From: Suilimivivens aceti
GTDB lineage: Bacteria; Bacillota; Clostridia; Lachnospirales; Lachnospiraceae
Reading direction: 5' to 3'
Length of the DNA stretch: 64,000 bases
Assembly (NCBI RefSeq): GCF_025567405.1
Contig: NZ_JAOQKJ010000012.1
Coordinates: 10,682-74,681 of the forward strand
Part shown: positions 8,971-18,474 of the stretch, one piece after another
How the letters are laid out: the number at the start of each line of letters is the position of its first letter
Numbering within the stretch: the first letter of the stretch is position 1
Position numbers and translations under genes: made by a program
The notes under the pieces: model-generated
Told to the model about the DNA's origin: nothing
Seen by the model: the letters and a program-made list of their open reading frames with translations, nothing else
The model's database searches: none

Positions 8971-10237
8971 GCTTACGGCAAATCTGGGTCTGAAAATTAT
9001 ATCACTGTTTTTTTCCTTTATGCTCTGGCTTGTTGTAAATAACATGAATGATCCGACCATTGACCGCTCATTCAGCAACATCCCGGTGAAGCTGTTAAAT
9101 ACAGAGCTGATCACAGATTCCGGTCAGGTGTATGAGGTGCTGGATGATACGGCAGTAATTGACAGAGTTACGATATGGGCACCGAGGTCGGTTTTCAGTT
9201 CACTGACAGCCAGTAATATCATAGCAACAGCGGATGTCAGCGAGCTCAGTAGTCTTGATACGATCAGTATTAAGCTGACAACGAATTTAAGCTCAGGTGA
9301 TATTGAAAAAATCAAGGCAAGCAATGATACAGTAAAGCTGCATATTGAAAACAAGAAGACGAAAACGCTGGCTCTGGGAGTGACTACTTCAGGAATGACA
9401 GAATCAGGATATATGATAGGTGAAATTTCCACAGATCAGAATCTGGTAAGGATTTCGGGACCAGAATCTGTAATCAGTAAAGTCAGCCGGGCAGTTGTAG
9501 ATGTGCCAGTAACGGGATTTACCAGTGATATCAGTGATAATGCAGAGATCAGGCTGTATGATGCAGATGACAATCTGATCCAGGACAGCAGGATTGTCCA
9601 GAATATCAAGACAGTTGGTATCAGAGTGACCATTTATAAGACAACAGAGGTGCCTATCATATTTAATTATGTGGGTAAGCCGGCTGACGGTTATGAAGTA
9701 AATGGTGATGCAAAGGGAAGCATAAGCAGTGTGAAGCTGGCGGGAAAAGAGAGCATTCTGAAGAATGTTACGGCCATAGAGATCCCGGCTGAGGAGATTG
9801 ATATATCTGATCAGAGAGAGGATTATATGGTTACCATTAATCTGGAGGATTATCTGCCTACAGGAACGTTCCTGGCAGATACATCTGATAAGAATGTGGA
9901 AGTAACCATAAAGATAGATCCGCAGATCACCAAAGAGCTGGTGATCTCTGGCGACCGGGTGGAAGTAACTGGTATTCCGGACGGATACAGAGCTACGATT
10001 TCAGAACTGGACAGCAGTATTACAATCCAGGTAAAAGGGCTTTCTGAGGATGTGGCAGGCTTGCGGGCATCAGAGATCCGGGGAACTGTGGATGTAACGA
10101 AATGGATGGAAAGCGAAGGAATGACAGAGCCGATAGCGGGTTATTATCAGGTAGAAGTTGATTTTGGCCTGCCTGGAAGTGCTGTTGTGGAAGATCCGTT
10201 AATAGTGACAATGCATTTATCAAAGGTGGAGGAATAA
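8960..10237 (+). CDS. cdaR: CdaR-type YbbR-repeat regulator of CdaA
   Basis: Membrane-anchored extracellular partner that modulates CdaA. The 425-residue protein starts with GTG (AAAGGA about 10 nt upstream), has one N-terminal anchor helix (about 8-26), and then about four YbbR-type beta repeats to the C-terminus, recognisable by recurring PV.VPVTG- and P.I.NY-like segments. The start lies inside the end of cdaA, so translation is probably coupled. It is followed by glmM after 2 bp. Confidence 0.9.
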   Translation: MKNKLTANLGLKIISLFFSFMLWLVVNNMNDPTIDRSFSNIPVKLLNTELITDSGQVYEVLDDTAVIDRVTIWAPRSVFSSLTASNIIATADVSELSSLDTISIKLTTNLSSGDIEKIKASNDTVKLHIENKKTKTLALGVTTSGMTESGYMIGEISTDQNLVRISGPESVISKVSRAVVDVPVTGFTSDISDNAEIRLYDADDNLIQDSRIVQNIKTVGIRVTIYKTTEVPIIFNYVGKPADGYEVNGDAKGSISSVKLAGKESILKNVTAIEIPAEEIDISDQREDYMVTINLEDYLPTGTFLADTSDKNVEVTIKIDPQITKELVISGDRVEVTGIPDGYRATISELDSSITIQVKGLSEDVAGLRASEIRGTVDVTKWMESEGMTEPIAGYYQVEVDFGLPGSAVVEDPLIVTMHLSKVEE

Positions 10238-10239
10238 AA

Positions 10240-11589
10240 ATGGGAAGATTATTTGGAACAGACGGTGTGCGTGGTGTGGCAAATGATGAGCTGACACCGC
10301 TTCTTGCCATGCAGCTTGGCCAGGCAGGTGCCTATGTACTAACGAAGGAAAACGAGCATAAACCAACAATTATGGTAGGATGTGATACACGTATTTCTGG
10401 TGATATGCTGGCAAATGCCCTGATGGCAGGCATATGCTCGGTAGGAGCAAACGCTGTTTATGTTGGTGTGATCCCAACACCGGCGGTAGCTTATCTTACA
10501 AGAAAGTATAAGGTAGATGCAGGTGTTGTCATTTCAGCATCCCACAACCCGGTTGAGTTTAACGGGATTAAATTTTTTGATGGAAATGGGTATAAGCTTC
10601 CGGACGCACTGGAAGATGAAATTGAAGTACTGATCAAAAATAATATGAATGGAATCAAATTCCCGATTGGCGCTAACGTAGGAAAAATCAAGTACCGTAC
10701 GGATGCCAGAGAGGAGTATATCAATCATTCCATTCAGTCTGTTAATGTGGATCTTACGGGATTAAAGATCGTGGTAGACTGCGCAGAGGGTGCATCCTAT
10801 TATACGTCAGTAGAAGCATTAAAAGAGCTTGGTGGTAATGTAGTTGCCATTCATAATATGCCGGATGGCACAAATATCAATGCCAACTGTGGTTCTACAC
10901 ATATGGAAGAGATCAGGGCAAGAGTAGTCTATGAAAAAGCGGATGTAGGTCTTGCCTTTGACGGTGATGCAGACAGATTAATGGCGGTTGATGAGCTTGG
11001 TAATGTAGTTGATGGTGACCAGATCATGGCTATTGTAGGTAATCACATGAAGAGTAAGGGAGAACTTACCGGAGATGTGATCGTGGCAACGGTAATGAGC
11101 AATCTAGGATTTTTCCTGATGGCTGAAAGGAATGGAATCCAGGTGGATCAGACCAAGGTGGGAGACCGTTATGTTTTGGAGCACATGAAGGAGATAGGTG
11201 CAAGCCTTGGAGGAGAGCAGTCAGGACATATTATTTTCCTGAAGGAGAATACAACCGGGGACGGACTTTTAAGTGCACTGCATCTGCTGCAGGTTATGGT
11301 GGAAACAGGAAAGCCGCTTTCAGAGCTGGCGTCTGTCATGGAGGTGCTGCCACAGGCACTCGTGAATGCAAAGGTGCCAAATCACAAGAAAGAAAAATAT
11401 ATGGAATATCCTGAGATTGCAGGAGCCATTGAAAAACTGACAGAGAAATTTGCCGGAGAGGGAAGGGTGCTGATCAGACCGTCCGGAACAGAGCCTCTTG
11501 TGCGCGTTATGATAGAGGGCAAGGATCAGCAGATGATTGAAAAGGATGCCAGGGAGCTGGCAGATCTGATTCAGAACATTATGTTGTAG
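10240..11589 (+). CDS. glmM: Phosphoglucosamine mutase GlmM
   Basis: Converts glucosamine-6-phosphate to glucosamine-1-phosphate for UDP-GlcNAc and peptidoglycan synthesis. The 449-residue protein begins GRLFGTDGVRG, has the phosphoserine loop ISASHNP near residue 98, the metal loop FDGDADR near 242, and the phosphate-binding RPSGTEP near 413. GGAGGAATAAAA precedes the ATG. In other Firmicutes CdaA-type cyclases bind and are inhibited by GlmM, so the operon probably couples wall precursor supply to c-di-AMP level. Confidence 0.97.
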   Translation: MGRLFGTDGVRGVANDELTPLLAMQLGQAGAYVLTKENEHKPTIMVGCDTRISGDMLANALMAGICSVGANAVYVGVIPTPAVAYLTRKYKVDAGVVISASHNPVEFNGIKFFDGNGYKLPDALEDEIEVLIKNNMNGIKFPIGANVGKIKYRTDAREEYINHSIQSVNVDLTGLKIVVDCAEGASYYTSVEALKELGGNVVAIHNMPDGTNINANCGSTHMEEIRARVVYEKADVGLAFDGDADRLMAVDELGNVVDGDQIMAIVGNHMKSKGELTGDVIVATVMSNLGFFLMAERNGIQVDQTKVGDRYVLEHMKEIGASLGGEQSGHIIFLKENTTGDGLLSALHLLQVMVETGKPLSELASVMEVLPQALVNAKVPNHKKEKYMEYPEIAGAIEKLTEKFAGEGRVLIRPSGTEPLVRVMIEGKDQQMIEKDARELADLIQNIML

Positions 11590-11630
11590 TTATAGCAAAG
11601 AATGATATGGGATGTTAGGAGGATGTTGTT

Positions 11631-11894
11631 ATGGTAAGCCAGAAGGTGACTATCAAAAATCCCACCGGGCTGCATTTAAGACCGGCAGGTATTTTATGCA
11701 AGGAAGCGATGCAGTTCAAATCCTTGATCACGTTTACATTCAGAGGGAATACAGCAAATGCCAAAAGTGTACTCAGTGTACTTGGTGCCTGTGTGAAAAG
11801 TGGGGATGTGATTGAGGTGATCTGCGATGGTGAGGATGAAGAGATAGCCTTGAAGACATTAGTAGATGCGATTGAGGGTGGACTTGGTGAATAG
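11631..11894 (+). CDS. HPr family phosphocarrier with His15 and Ser46
   Basis: 87-residue phosphocarrier of the sugar phosphotransferase system. The histidine accepting phosphate from enzyme I is at residue 15 (TGLHLRPAG). The regulatory serine used by HPr kinase is at residue 46 (NAKSVLSVL). Both sites are intact, unlike the paralogue at 41490. TAGGAGG precedes the ATG. It follows glmM by 41 bp and ends at a strong bidirectional terminator. Whether it is the main PTS HPr or a specialised paralogue cannot be decided; no enzyme I gene is adjacent. Confidence 0.88.
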   Translation: MVSQKVTIKNPTGLHLRPAGILCKEAMQFKSLITFTFRGNTANAKSVLSVLGACVKSGDVIEVICDGEDEEIALKTLVDAIEGGLGE

Positions 11895-11900
11895 CAAATA

Positions 11901-11933
11901 AAAAAGAGAACAGCAGCGCTGTTCTCTTTTTTT
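11901..11933. terminator. Bidirectional intrinsic terminator
   Basis: GAGAACAGC (11906-11914) pairs with GCTGTTCTC (11918-11926) around a 3-nt loop. The stem is flanked by A-run and T-run, so it works for the HPr gene on the + strand and the DUF3048 gene on the - strand. Confidence 0.9.
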
Positions 11934-11937
11934 AATC

Positions 11938-13095
11938 CTAATTGGATTCGATTGACTTATCATCTACGTTAAAGGTGTCACCGTCTTCAACAATACATAC
12001 CATGGTCTTGCCGGTGTTGAGCTTGATCTCATTTCCATTATCATCATAGTATCTGGTAGCACCGTAGTCAGATGTCTTTTCCCAGGTTACGTGGATTCCT
12101 TTTCCATTTGTAAAGAACCAGCCATCTCTTGTAGTATCATGACACTGGAAGGAAAGGTAGCCCTTCTGGTCTCTTACCTCAAAGTAGGTATTCTGGATCA
12201 GGACATTCTTGAATGCAAGCTGCTTATTGTTAGCCAGATCAATATGCGGACCGTCACTGTCACCGGAAAGGTGCTGATATCTGTCATACAGACCGGTTTC
12301 TTCGTTATAAATGAAGTAGCAGTTTGTCACAGGGTATGCAGGTGAAAGATCGATCTTGGAAGCGTTGATCGCGTCACTGTACTGCTCCAGCGTATTCGGT
12401 TCAGAGCTGCCTGCAAACTGATAATGGGTTGCATCGGAATATCCATCTCTGTATGTCAGAGGATAGCCGTAGTGGTTTATGGCATCCTGAATCAGAGATC
12501 CACTTGTAAAGGCGTTGTCTGTAGAATTCTTGGCTGTGTCTCTGAAGGAGGCTTTGCCATAATCAATGCAGTTAATATTCTGGGTATCGGAGCGGCCGAC
12601 AAGATCATCTATGTAGAAAGGTCCGCCGTAATGGATATAAATAGCATCCCATTCGAACGCCCAGTATAAATAATAATCACGGCAGCTTCTGATATTACCG
12701 ACCTTTTCAAGGTTCTTCCAGTCTTCAAACACAGCCATAAGACGTGTCATGCTTCCTTCTACATTACATTCATAAAGAATGGATGCATCTGAAATACTGT
12801 ACTGGCTTGCTGTTTTGGAGTTGGGGATCATGATAGCAACAGGACGTGTATTTGCAACATCCTCGTCAACCCATTCATTTGTCAGACGGCTTCTGACCAT
12901 ACCCTCTGCGGGAGGCGTATCGAGATCTTCTTCTGTCTCAGCCTCTTCAGAGGAACTGTCTTCTTCCTTTTCCGGCTGTTGTTCAACAATAGGCTGAACA
13001 ATAGGCTGTACTGCAGTTTCTTCTGACTTGCCACAGCCGAATAATAAAAGAGATGAAGACAAGGCTACAAGAAAGAGCACTTGTAATCTTTTCAT
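11938..13095 (-). CDS. DUF3048 domain-containing lipoprotein (YerB-like)
   Basis: 385-residue exported lipoprotein. The N-terminus is a type II signal peptide with lipobox LLFGC, cysteine 21 being the lipidation site. An acidic, Glu/Ser-rich linker (about 25-60) leads to the globular DUF3048 region (about 70-380). The family includes B. subtilis YerB; its function is not established. GAGGAG lies 9 nt before the ATG on the - strand. It is the only gene on its strand between 11.9 and 28 kb and is transcribed divergently from rfbD. Confidence 0.87.
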   Translation of the reverse strand: MKRLQVLFLVALSSSLLLFGCGKSEETAVQPIVQPIVEQQPEKEEDSSSEEAETEEDLDTPPAEGMVRSRLTNEWVDEDVANTRPVAIMIPNSKTASQYSISDASILYECNVEGSMTRLMAVFEDWKNLEKVGNIRSCRDYYLYWAFEWDAIYIHYGGPFYIDDLVGRSDTQNINCIDYGKASFRDTAKNSTDNAFTSGSLIQDAINHYGYPLTYRDGYSDATHYQFAGSSEPNTLEQYSDAINASKIDLSPAYPVTNCYFIYNEETGLYDRYQHLSGDSDGPHIDLANNKQLAFKNVLIQNTYFEVRDQKGYLSFQCHDTTRDGWFFTNGKGIHVTWEKTSDYGATRYYDDNGNEIKLNTGKTMVCIVEDGDTFNVDDKSIESN

Positions 13096-13156
13096 CTTTT
13101 AAATCTCCTCACTTTCTTCTTGGTAGCAGCATATGCGATTATGCCACATAACCGTT

Positions 13157-13165
13157 ATTATAACA
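13157..13165 (-). promoter_or_regulatory. Extended -10 promoter for the DUF3048 gene
   Basis: On the - strand TGTTATAAT gives an extended -10 element (TATAAT at 13157-13162) about 60 bp before the start codon. No good -35 is seen. Confidence 0.4.
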
Positions 13166-13244
13166 CAGAAGAAAATGACCGTCACTAGAAAATGTGTAAT
13201 TTGTTATACAAAAATATTAAAAAATTGTTACAACGAAGGAAGGC

Positions 13245-13273
13245 TTGTATTAATACGTAAATAAGGGTAAAAT
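13245..13273 (+). promoter_or_regulatory. Sigma-A type promoter for rfbD
   Basis: TTGTAT (13245-13250) and TAAAAT (13268-13273) are 17 bp apart, and the rfbD start codon follows 45 bp later. Confidence 0.5.
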
Positions 13274-13317
13274 AGAAACAACTGAGCTTATAGCTTTTGA
13301 AGGAAAGGATATATGGG

Positions 13318-14160
13318 ATGGAGAAAATAATTGTTACAGGCTGTAACGGACAGCTGGGAAGAGCAATTAATCAGGAGCTTGCAGGAAATACAGAGATCAG
13401 TATTGTAAATACAGATGTGGCAGAGCTGGATATTACGAGTGTGGATGAGGTACTTGCACTGGTCAGGGAGGTTAAGCCTTATGCGATAATCAACTGCGCA
13501 GCCCACACGGCTGTAGATGCCTGTGAAACAGATCTGGATAATGCCTACAGGATCAACGCCATTGGTCCGAGAAATTTAGGTATTGCAGCGACAGAAACAG
13601 GTGCAAAGCTGATCCATGTTTCCACAGACTATGTTTTTGATGGAAAGGGTACAAGACCTTACGTAGAGTTTGATACGCCAAATCCCCAGGGGGCTTATGG
13701 AAAGACAAAGCTGGCAGGAGAAAACATGGTAAAGGATTTTGCGGACAGATACATGATCTTCCGTACTGCATGGCTGTATGGAGATGGCAGAAATTTTGTA
13801 AAGACTATGCTGAGGCTTGCTGAAAATGGGGACAAGGTCAGAGTGGTAGAGGATCAGGTAGGAAGCCCTACCAGTGCCAGAGAGCTGGCAAGAGCTATTA
13901 CTTCACAGCTTTTTACCGATAATTACGGACTGTTCCATGCAACCTGCGAAGGAAACTGCAGCTGGGCAGATTTTGCAAGGGAAATTTTCCGCCTGGCAGG
14001 CAGGGATACCTATGTGGAGGGAATCACATCAGCGGAATTTGCTGCAAAGGCACCCAGACCAGCGTATTCTATTTTGGAGAATTATATGCTGAAGCTGACC
14101 GGTGGTTATCAGTTTGCAGACTGGCATGACGCACTTGATTATTATATGAAGGCACAGTAA
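13318..14160 (+). CDS. rfbD: dTDP-4-dehydrorhamnose reductase
   Basis: Last step of dTDP-L-rhamnose synthesis, NAD(P)H-dependent reduction of the 4-keto intermediate. 280-residue short-chain dehydrogenase-type protein with GCNGQLGRA Rossmann loop at residues 8-16 and the YGKTKLAGE catalytic Tyr-x3-Lys near 128. A TTG 21 bp upstream is open, but the ATG at 13318 has AGGAAAGG 9 nt before it and gives the family N-terminus. No rfbA, rfbB or rfbC lies nearby, so the rest of the pathway must be elsewhere. Confidence 0.92.
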   Translation: MEKIIVTGCNGQLGRAINQELAGNTEISIVNTDVAELDITSVDEVLALVREVKPYAIINCAAHTAVDACETDLDNAYRINAIGPRNLGIAATETGAKLIHVSTDYVFDGKGTRPYVEFDTPNPQGAYGKTKLAGENMVKDFADRYMIFRTAWLYGDGRNFVKTMLRLAENGDKVRVVEDQVGSPTSARELARAITSQLFTDNYGLFHATCEGNCSWADFAREIFRLAGRDTYVEGITSAEFAAKAPRPAYSILENYMLKLTGGYQFADWHDALDYYMKAQ

Positions 14161-14178
14161 CCAAAGAAGGAAAAAGGA

Positions 14179-14634
14179 ATGACATTTTTAGCAGATTTAT
14201 TTCATAATACGATCTTTCTTTCAGCAGTAACCGGCTGGCTGGTGGCGCAGGTGATGAAGACAGTGATCCACCTGATCCTGACCAAGGAGTTTGTAGCTGA
14301 AAGAATGGTAGGCAGTGGAGGCATGCCAAGTTCTCATTCTGCGACGGTATGTGGTCTGGCTACCGCTGCAGGGATCACTTATGGAGGCGGCAGCTTTGAA
14401 TTTGCCATTTCCGTGATCCTCGCAATCATCGTTATGTATGATGCCATGGGTGTGCGCAGGGAAACGGGGATCCAGGCGAAAGTTTTAAACGAAATGCTGG
14501 AGGCTTTCAGTACCATGGGCAAAAAAATGAGCCCGGAAGAGAAGCTGAAGGAATTTGTGGGACATACACCTCTGCAGGTACTTGCCGGGGCAATTCTCGG
14601 TATTGTGATTGCAGTGGTCATCTGTTACTTATAA
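14179..14634 (+). CDS. Divergent PAP2 family membrane protein (DUF212/YuiD-like)
   Basis: 151-residue membrane protein of the DUF212 type, a divergent relative of PAP2 acid phosphatases. The motif GMPSSHSATV near residues 49-58 corresponds to the PAP2 SGH-containing region, and three to four hydrophobic helices surround it. It sits 18 bp after rfbD and 31 bp before gmd, inside a sugar-nucleotide cluster. A lipid-phosphate phosphatase role, for example on polyprenyl carriers, is possible but unproven. Confidence 0.82.
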   Translation: MTFLADLFHNTIFLSAVTGWLVAQVMKTVIHLILTKEFVAERMVGSGGMPSSHSATVCGLATAAGITYGGGSFEFAISVILAIIVMYDAMGVRRETGIQAKVLNEMLEAFSTMGKKMSPEEKLKEFVGHTPLQVLAGAILGIVIAVVICYL

Positions 14635-14665
14635 AGGATAAAGAACAAAGAATAAGGAGATCAGA

Positions 14666-15742
14666 ATGCAGAATCAGAACATAGCATTAATTACAGGTAT
14701 TACAGGACAGGACGGCTCTTATCTTGCGGAGTTCCTGCTGGAGAAGGGATATGAGGTACATGGCCTTGTGAGGAGACACAGTATCAGCAACACGGCACGT
14801 ATCGATCACATCCTTCAGTCAGAATATAATAAGGTAAAGTTTTTCCTTCATTATGCAGATACTACAGATTCCAGTAATCTGATGAGACTGGTAGCAGAGA
14901 TCAGACCGACTGAGGTTTACAATCTGGCAGCACAGTCCCATGTAGGTGTTTCCTTTGAAGTACCTGAATATACAGCAGAGGCAACCGGTGTCAGTACACT
15001 GAAGCTTCTTGAGGCACTTCGTGTTAACGGCGGAAACTGCCGTTATTATCAGGCATCTACCTCAGAGCTTTTTGGCGGACTTCCGGAGACAGCACCTCAG
15101 AGTGAGAAGACTCCTTTTTATCCCAAGAGTCCTTACGGTGTGGCAAAGTTATATTCCTACTGGATCACTGTAAACTACAGAGAGTCCTATAACATGTTTG
15201 CATGTAATGGTATTCTCTTTAATCATGAATCGCCCAGAAGAGGTGAGAATTTTGTTACCAGGAAGATCACACTGGCGATTGCAAACATCATTGCAGGAAA
15301 GCAGGATAAGCTTTCTCTTGGAAATATGAATGCCAAGAGAGACTGGGGATTTGCCGGAGATTATGTAAAGGGTATGTGGCTGATGCTGCAGCAGGATAAG
15401 GCAGATGATTATGTACTTGCAACCAATGAGACACATACAGTACGTGAGTTTGTAGAAGCATCCTTCGCTGAGCTTGGCATTTCCATAAGATGGGAAGGAA
15501 CCGGTGTCAATGAGAAGGGCTATGATGCAGAGACAGGCAGACTGTTAGTAGATGTAAATCCTGAGTTTTATCGTCCGGCAGAGGTTGAATTCCTCTGGGG
15601 CAATGCAGAGAAAGCACAGAAAGCTCTTGGCTGGGAGAGAGATGTGGATTTCAGGGGGCTTGTAAGCATGATGATGGATGCTGACCTGCGTGCGATCGCA
15701 GGAATGAGCTGCGGGGAATACAAAGAGAGCAAAAAAGGCTGA
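14666..15742 (+). CDS. gmd: GDP-mannose 4,6-dehydratase
   Basis: First step from GDP-D-mannose toward GDP-L-fucose and related sugars. The 358-residue protein has the NADP loop GITGQDGSYLAE at residues 10-21, the conserved RRHSISNTARIDH region, and the YGVAKLYSYW Tyr-x3-Lys motif near 155. AAGGAGATCAG precedes the ATG. fcl, encoding the next enzyme, lies one gene downstream, so the pair makes GDP-L-fucose. Confidence 0.96.
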   Translation: MQNQNIALITGITGQDGSYLAEFLLEKGYEVHGLVRRHSISNTARIDHILQSEYNKVKFFLHYADTTDSSNLMRLVAEIRPTEVYNLAAQSHVGVSFEVPEYTAEATGVSTLKLLEALRVNGGNCRYYQASTSELFGGLPETAPQSEKTPFYPKSPYGVAKLYSYWITVNYRESYNMFACNGILFNHESPRRGENFVTRKITLAIANIIAGKQDKLSLGNMNAKRDWGFAGDYVKGMWLMLQQDKADDYVLATNETHTVREFVEASFAELGISIRWEGTGVNEKGYDAETGRLLVDVNPEFYRPAEVEFLWGNAEKAQKALGWERDVDFRGLVSMMMDADLRAIAGMSCGEYKESKKG

Positions 15743-15774
15743 GAAAAGAGCGGCCGGCAAGAGGCTTTTTATAG

Positions 15775-17448
15775 ATGGTATCAGTAATTCTTATATGGAT
15801 TTATATGACGGTTACCTGCTATATTACAGGTTATCTGTGCCTAACAGGAATCTGCAGGAAGGGAAACTATCAGATCAGGAAAGAGAGCAGTTATCTTTTC
15901 ACAGGAATTGTCCTGATGACGGTATATGCAGAGATATTCAGCCTATTTGGAGGTGTTTCGTTTTTTGCCAATGCGTTGCTTCTGGTGATCTGCCTGATAT
16001 GTTTTTTGGTCAAAAAGGAGGAACTGGCAGGACATTTTAGGCATATACGGCTTACGGTAACACCACAGAGAGTAATACTGATCCTGGTTCTGTTTTTCCT
16101 ATTTGCATATGGGACGGCGAGCGGACTGGAACATTATGATACAGGACTGTATCATGCGCAGAGCATCCGGTGGATAGAGGAGTATGGTATTGTTCCAGGA
16201 CTTGGAAATCTTCATTCAAGACTGGCCTATAACAGCGCAGCCTTTAGCTTATCTGCATTGTACAGCATGGCTTTTCTGACAGGAAGATCCTTTCACTGCT
16301 GTACAGGGTATTTTGCATTTTTGCTGGCTGTATGCTGTACAGACGCATGCTGCAGGGAAAGAGAAAAAAAGCTGCTGTTATCGGATCTGATCCGCGTGAT
16401 GGCGGTATACTACCTGTTGAATATTTTTGATGAAATGATATCCCCGGCATCGGATTATTTTATGGTGCTTACAGTATTCTGGCTGGTGATCCGCTGGCTG
16501 GAGCTGCTCGAAAGAAAAGAGGAATCTACAGTACCTTACAGCCTGCTGTGTATCCTTGGTGTATATGTGTGTACCATCAAGTTTTCGGGAGCACTGATCG
16601 TATTGCTCACGATCTGGCCGGCAGTAAAACTGATCCAGGGGAAAAGGGTGCAGGAGATCCTCCGTTATATTGTATGTGGACTGATCGTGCTTGTACCGTT
16701 CCTGATCCGGAATGTGATCTTATCGGGGTGGCTGCTTTATCCATTTACAGCCATAGATCTTTTTGACCTGCCCTTTAAGATCCCAAAGGGAGTGGCGGAA
16801 TATGATTCCCGGGAGATCCAGGTGTATGGGAGAGGCTACAGTGATGTGGAACGGTTTGGGGAATCTGTTGTAAAATGGTTCCCGGACTGGTTCAGAAACC
16901 TGGATATGATAAATCAGGTATTCCTTCTGGCGGCACTGGCAGGGCTTCTGATTCTGGGAATGCTTGTCATATGGAACATATTCAGAAGAAAAAAAGAAGC
17001 TTATGGTGTACTTTTTCTTACGTGTATACTGGGGTGCTGTTTCCTGTTCTGGCTTCTGAGTGCACCGCTGATCCGATATGGATGTGTATTTCTGTGGGTT
17101 TATCCGACACTTCTGTATGGATATCTGTACCAGGAGATCAGTCCAAGGTGTGACAGATATAAGCTGGCAGTGATAGCACTTGGGCTGTTTGGGATATACA
17201 AGGGAGCCATGTTTGGCAGGGAGCTGATCCGGGATGCAGATCATGCCGGGCAGTATTTACTGGTACAGCAGGATTACGAAATCTTTGAAACTACGTCCTA
17301 TGACCTTCATGGTTATACATTTTATTATCCAAAGGAAGGTGACAGGACAGGATATATTGATTTTCCGGCATCGCCGGTAAAGGCTGAGGATATCTTCATA
17401 GGTGATACGATAGAGGACGGTTTTCACGATGTGATCCATACAAAGTGA
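15775..17448 (+). CDS. Large polytopic membrane protein, LIC_10190-like
   Basis: 557 residues with about twelve hydrophobic helices and a short C-terminal periplasmic part. It resembles membrane proteins annotated as LIC_10190 family, which have the overall look of C-type polyprenyl-linked glycosyltransferases; the luminal motif EHYDTGLYHAQ near residue 122 has acidic residues in a position typical for such enzymes. It lies between gmd and fcl, which suggests a role in moving or transferring the fucose-type sugar. No strong ribosome site is seen before the ATG. Function is inferred from context only. Confidence 0.65.
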   Translation: MVSVILIWIYMTVTCYITGYLCLTGICRKGNYQIRKESSYLFTGIVLMTVYAEIFSLFGGVSFFANALLLVICLICFLVKKEELAGHFRHIRLTVTPQRVILILVLFFLFAYGTASGLEHYDTGLYHAQSIRWIEEYGIVPGLGNLHSRLAYNSAAFSLSALYSMAFLTGRSFHCCTGYFAFLLAVCCTDACCREREKKLLLSDLIRVMAVYYLLNIFDEMISPASDYFMVLTVFWLVIRWLELLERKEESTVPYSLLCILGVYVCTIKFSGALIVLLTIWPAVKLIQGKRVQEILRYIVCGLIVLVPFLIRNVILSGWLLYPFTAIDLFDLPFKIPKGVAEYDSREIQVYGRGYSDVERFGESVVKWFPDWFRNLDMINQVFLLAALAGLLILGMLVIWNIFRRKKEAYGVLFLTCILGCCFLFWLLSAPLIRYGCVFLWVYPTLLYGYLYQEISPRCDRYKLAVIALGLFGIYKGAMFGRELIRDADHAGQYLLVQQDYEIFETTSYDLHGYTFYYPKEGDRTGYIDFPASPVKAEDIFIGDTIEDGFHDVIHTK

Positions 17449-17502
17449 AAACGGAGTCTTAAAAGATAAGAATTGCAAAATGCAGGAAAAGAGGAAAAAG
17501 CT

Positions 17503-18447
17503 ATGTTAAACAAAAACGACAAAATATATGTGGCAGGACACAGAGGCCTTGTAGGAAGTGCTATTGTGAGAAATCTGAAATCCAAAGGCTATGAAAATGT
17601 CATTGGAAGAACCCATAAGGAACTGGATCTGACCAATCAGGCTGCTGTCAGAGATTTTTTTGAAACAGAAAAGCCGGATGTAGTAGTACTTGCTGCTGCA
17701 AAGGTTGGTGGTATCAATGCCAATAATACAACCCCTGCAGAATTCGCCTATGAGAATATGCAGATCCAGTGTAATGTGATCGAATGCTGTCACAGATATC
17801 ATGTAAAGAAGCTGCTGTTCCTTGGAAGTACCTGTATCTATCCCAGAATGGCACCTCAGCCGATTCCGGAGGATGCGCTGCTGACAGGACCTCTTGAGAC
17901 AACAAATGAAGCTTATGCCATTGCCAAGATCTCCGGTCTTGAAATGTGCAAGTTTTATAAGAGACAGTATGGGGATGATTTTATCAGCTGTATGCCGACG
18001 AATCTTTACGGACCTCATGACAACTATGATCTGTCCGGTTCCCATGTAATGCCGGCAATGATCCGTAAGTTCCATGAAGCCAAGGTAAATGATGCACCTT
18101 CCGTAGAACTCTGGGGAACCGGTACACCGCTTCGTGAATTCCTTTATGTGGATGATATGGCAGATGCATGTGTGTTCCTGCTTGAGAATTACAGCGGTGA
18201 GCAGCATGTAAATATCGGAACCGGAAAAGAAGTAACGATCAGACAGCTTGCGGAAACTGTAAAGGAAGTAGTTGGGTATCAGGGAGACATCATATGGAAT
18301 AAGGACATGCCAGATGGTACACCAAGAAAGCTGACCGACGTAACGAAGCTGCATGGACTTGGATGGACACATAAGGTAGAACTGAAAGAGGGCGTGGAGC
18401 TGGCTTATCAGTGGTTCAAGGATAATGTGGAAAATGCAAGGATGTAA
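17503..18447 (+). CDS. fcl: GDP-L-fucose synthase
   Basis: Bifunctional epimerase/reductase that converts GDP-4-keto-6-deoxymannose to GDP-L-fucose. 314 residues with the Rossmann loop GHRGLVGSAI near 11-20, GSTCIYPRMAPQPIPE around 108-123, and YAIAKISGLEM with the catalytic Tyr-x3-Lys near 137. A TTG at 17473 is in frame, but the ATG at 17503 is preceded by AGAGGAAAAAGCT and matches the family start. It closes the sugar-nucleotide cluster. Confidence 0.95.
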   Translation: MLNKNDKIYVAGHRGLVGSAIVRNLKSKGYENVIGRTHKELDLTNQAAVRDFFETEKPDVVVLAAAKVGGINANNTTPAEFAYENMQIQCNVIECCHRYHVKKLLFLGSTCIYPRMAPQPIPEDALLTGPLETTNEAYAIAKISGLEMCKFYKRQYGDDFISCMPTNLYGPHDNYDLSGSHVMPAMIRKFHEAKVNDAPSVELWGTGTPLREFLYVDDMADACVFLLENYSGEQHVNIGTGKEVTIRQLAETVKEVVGYQGDIIWNKDMPDGTPRKLTDVTKLHGLGWTHKVELKEGVELAYQWFKDNVENARM

Positions 18448-18474
18448 TTTTAAAATGCAGAGGAAATAAGGATC

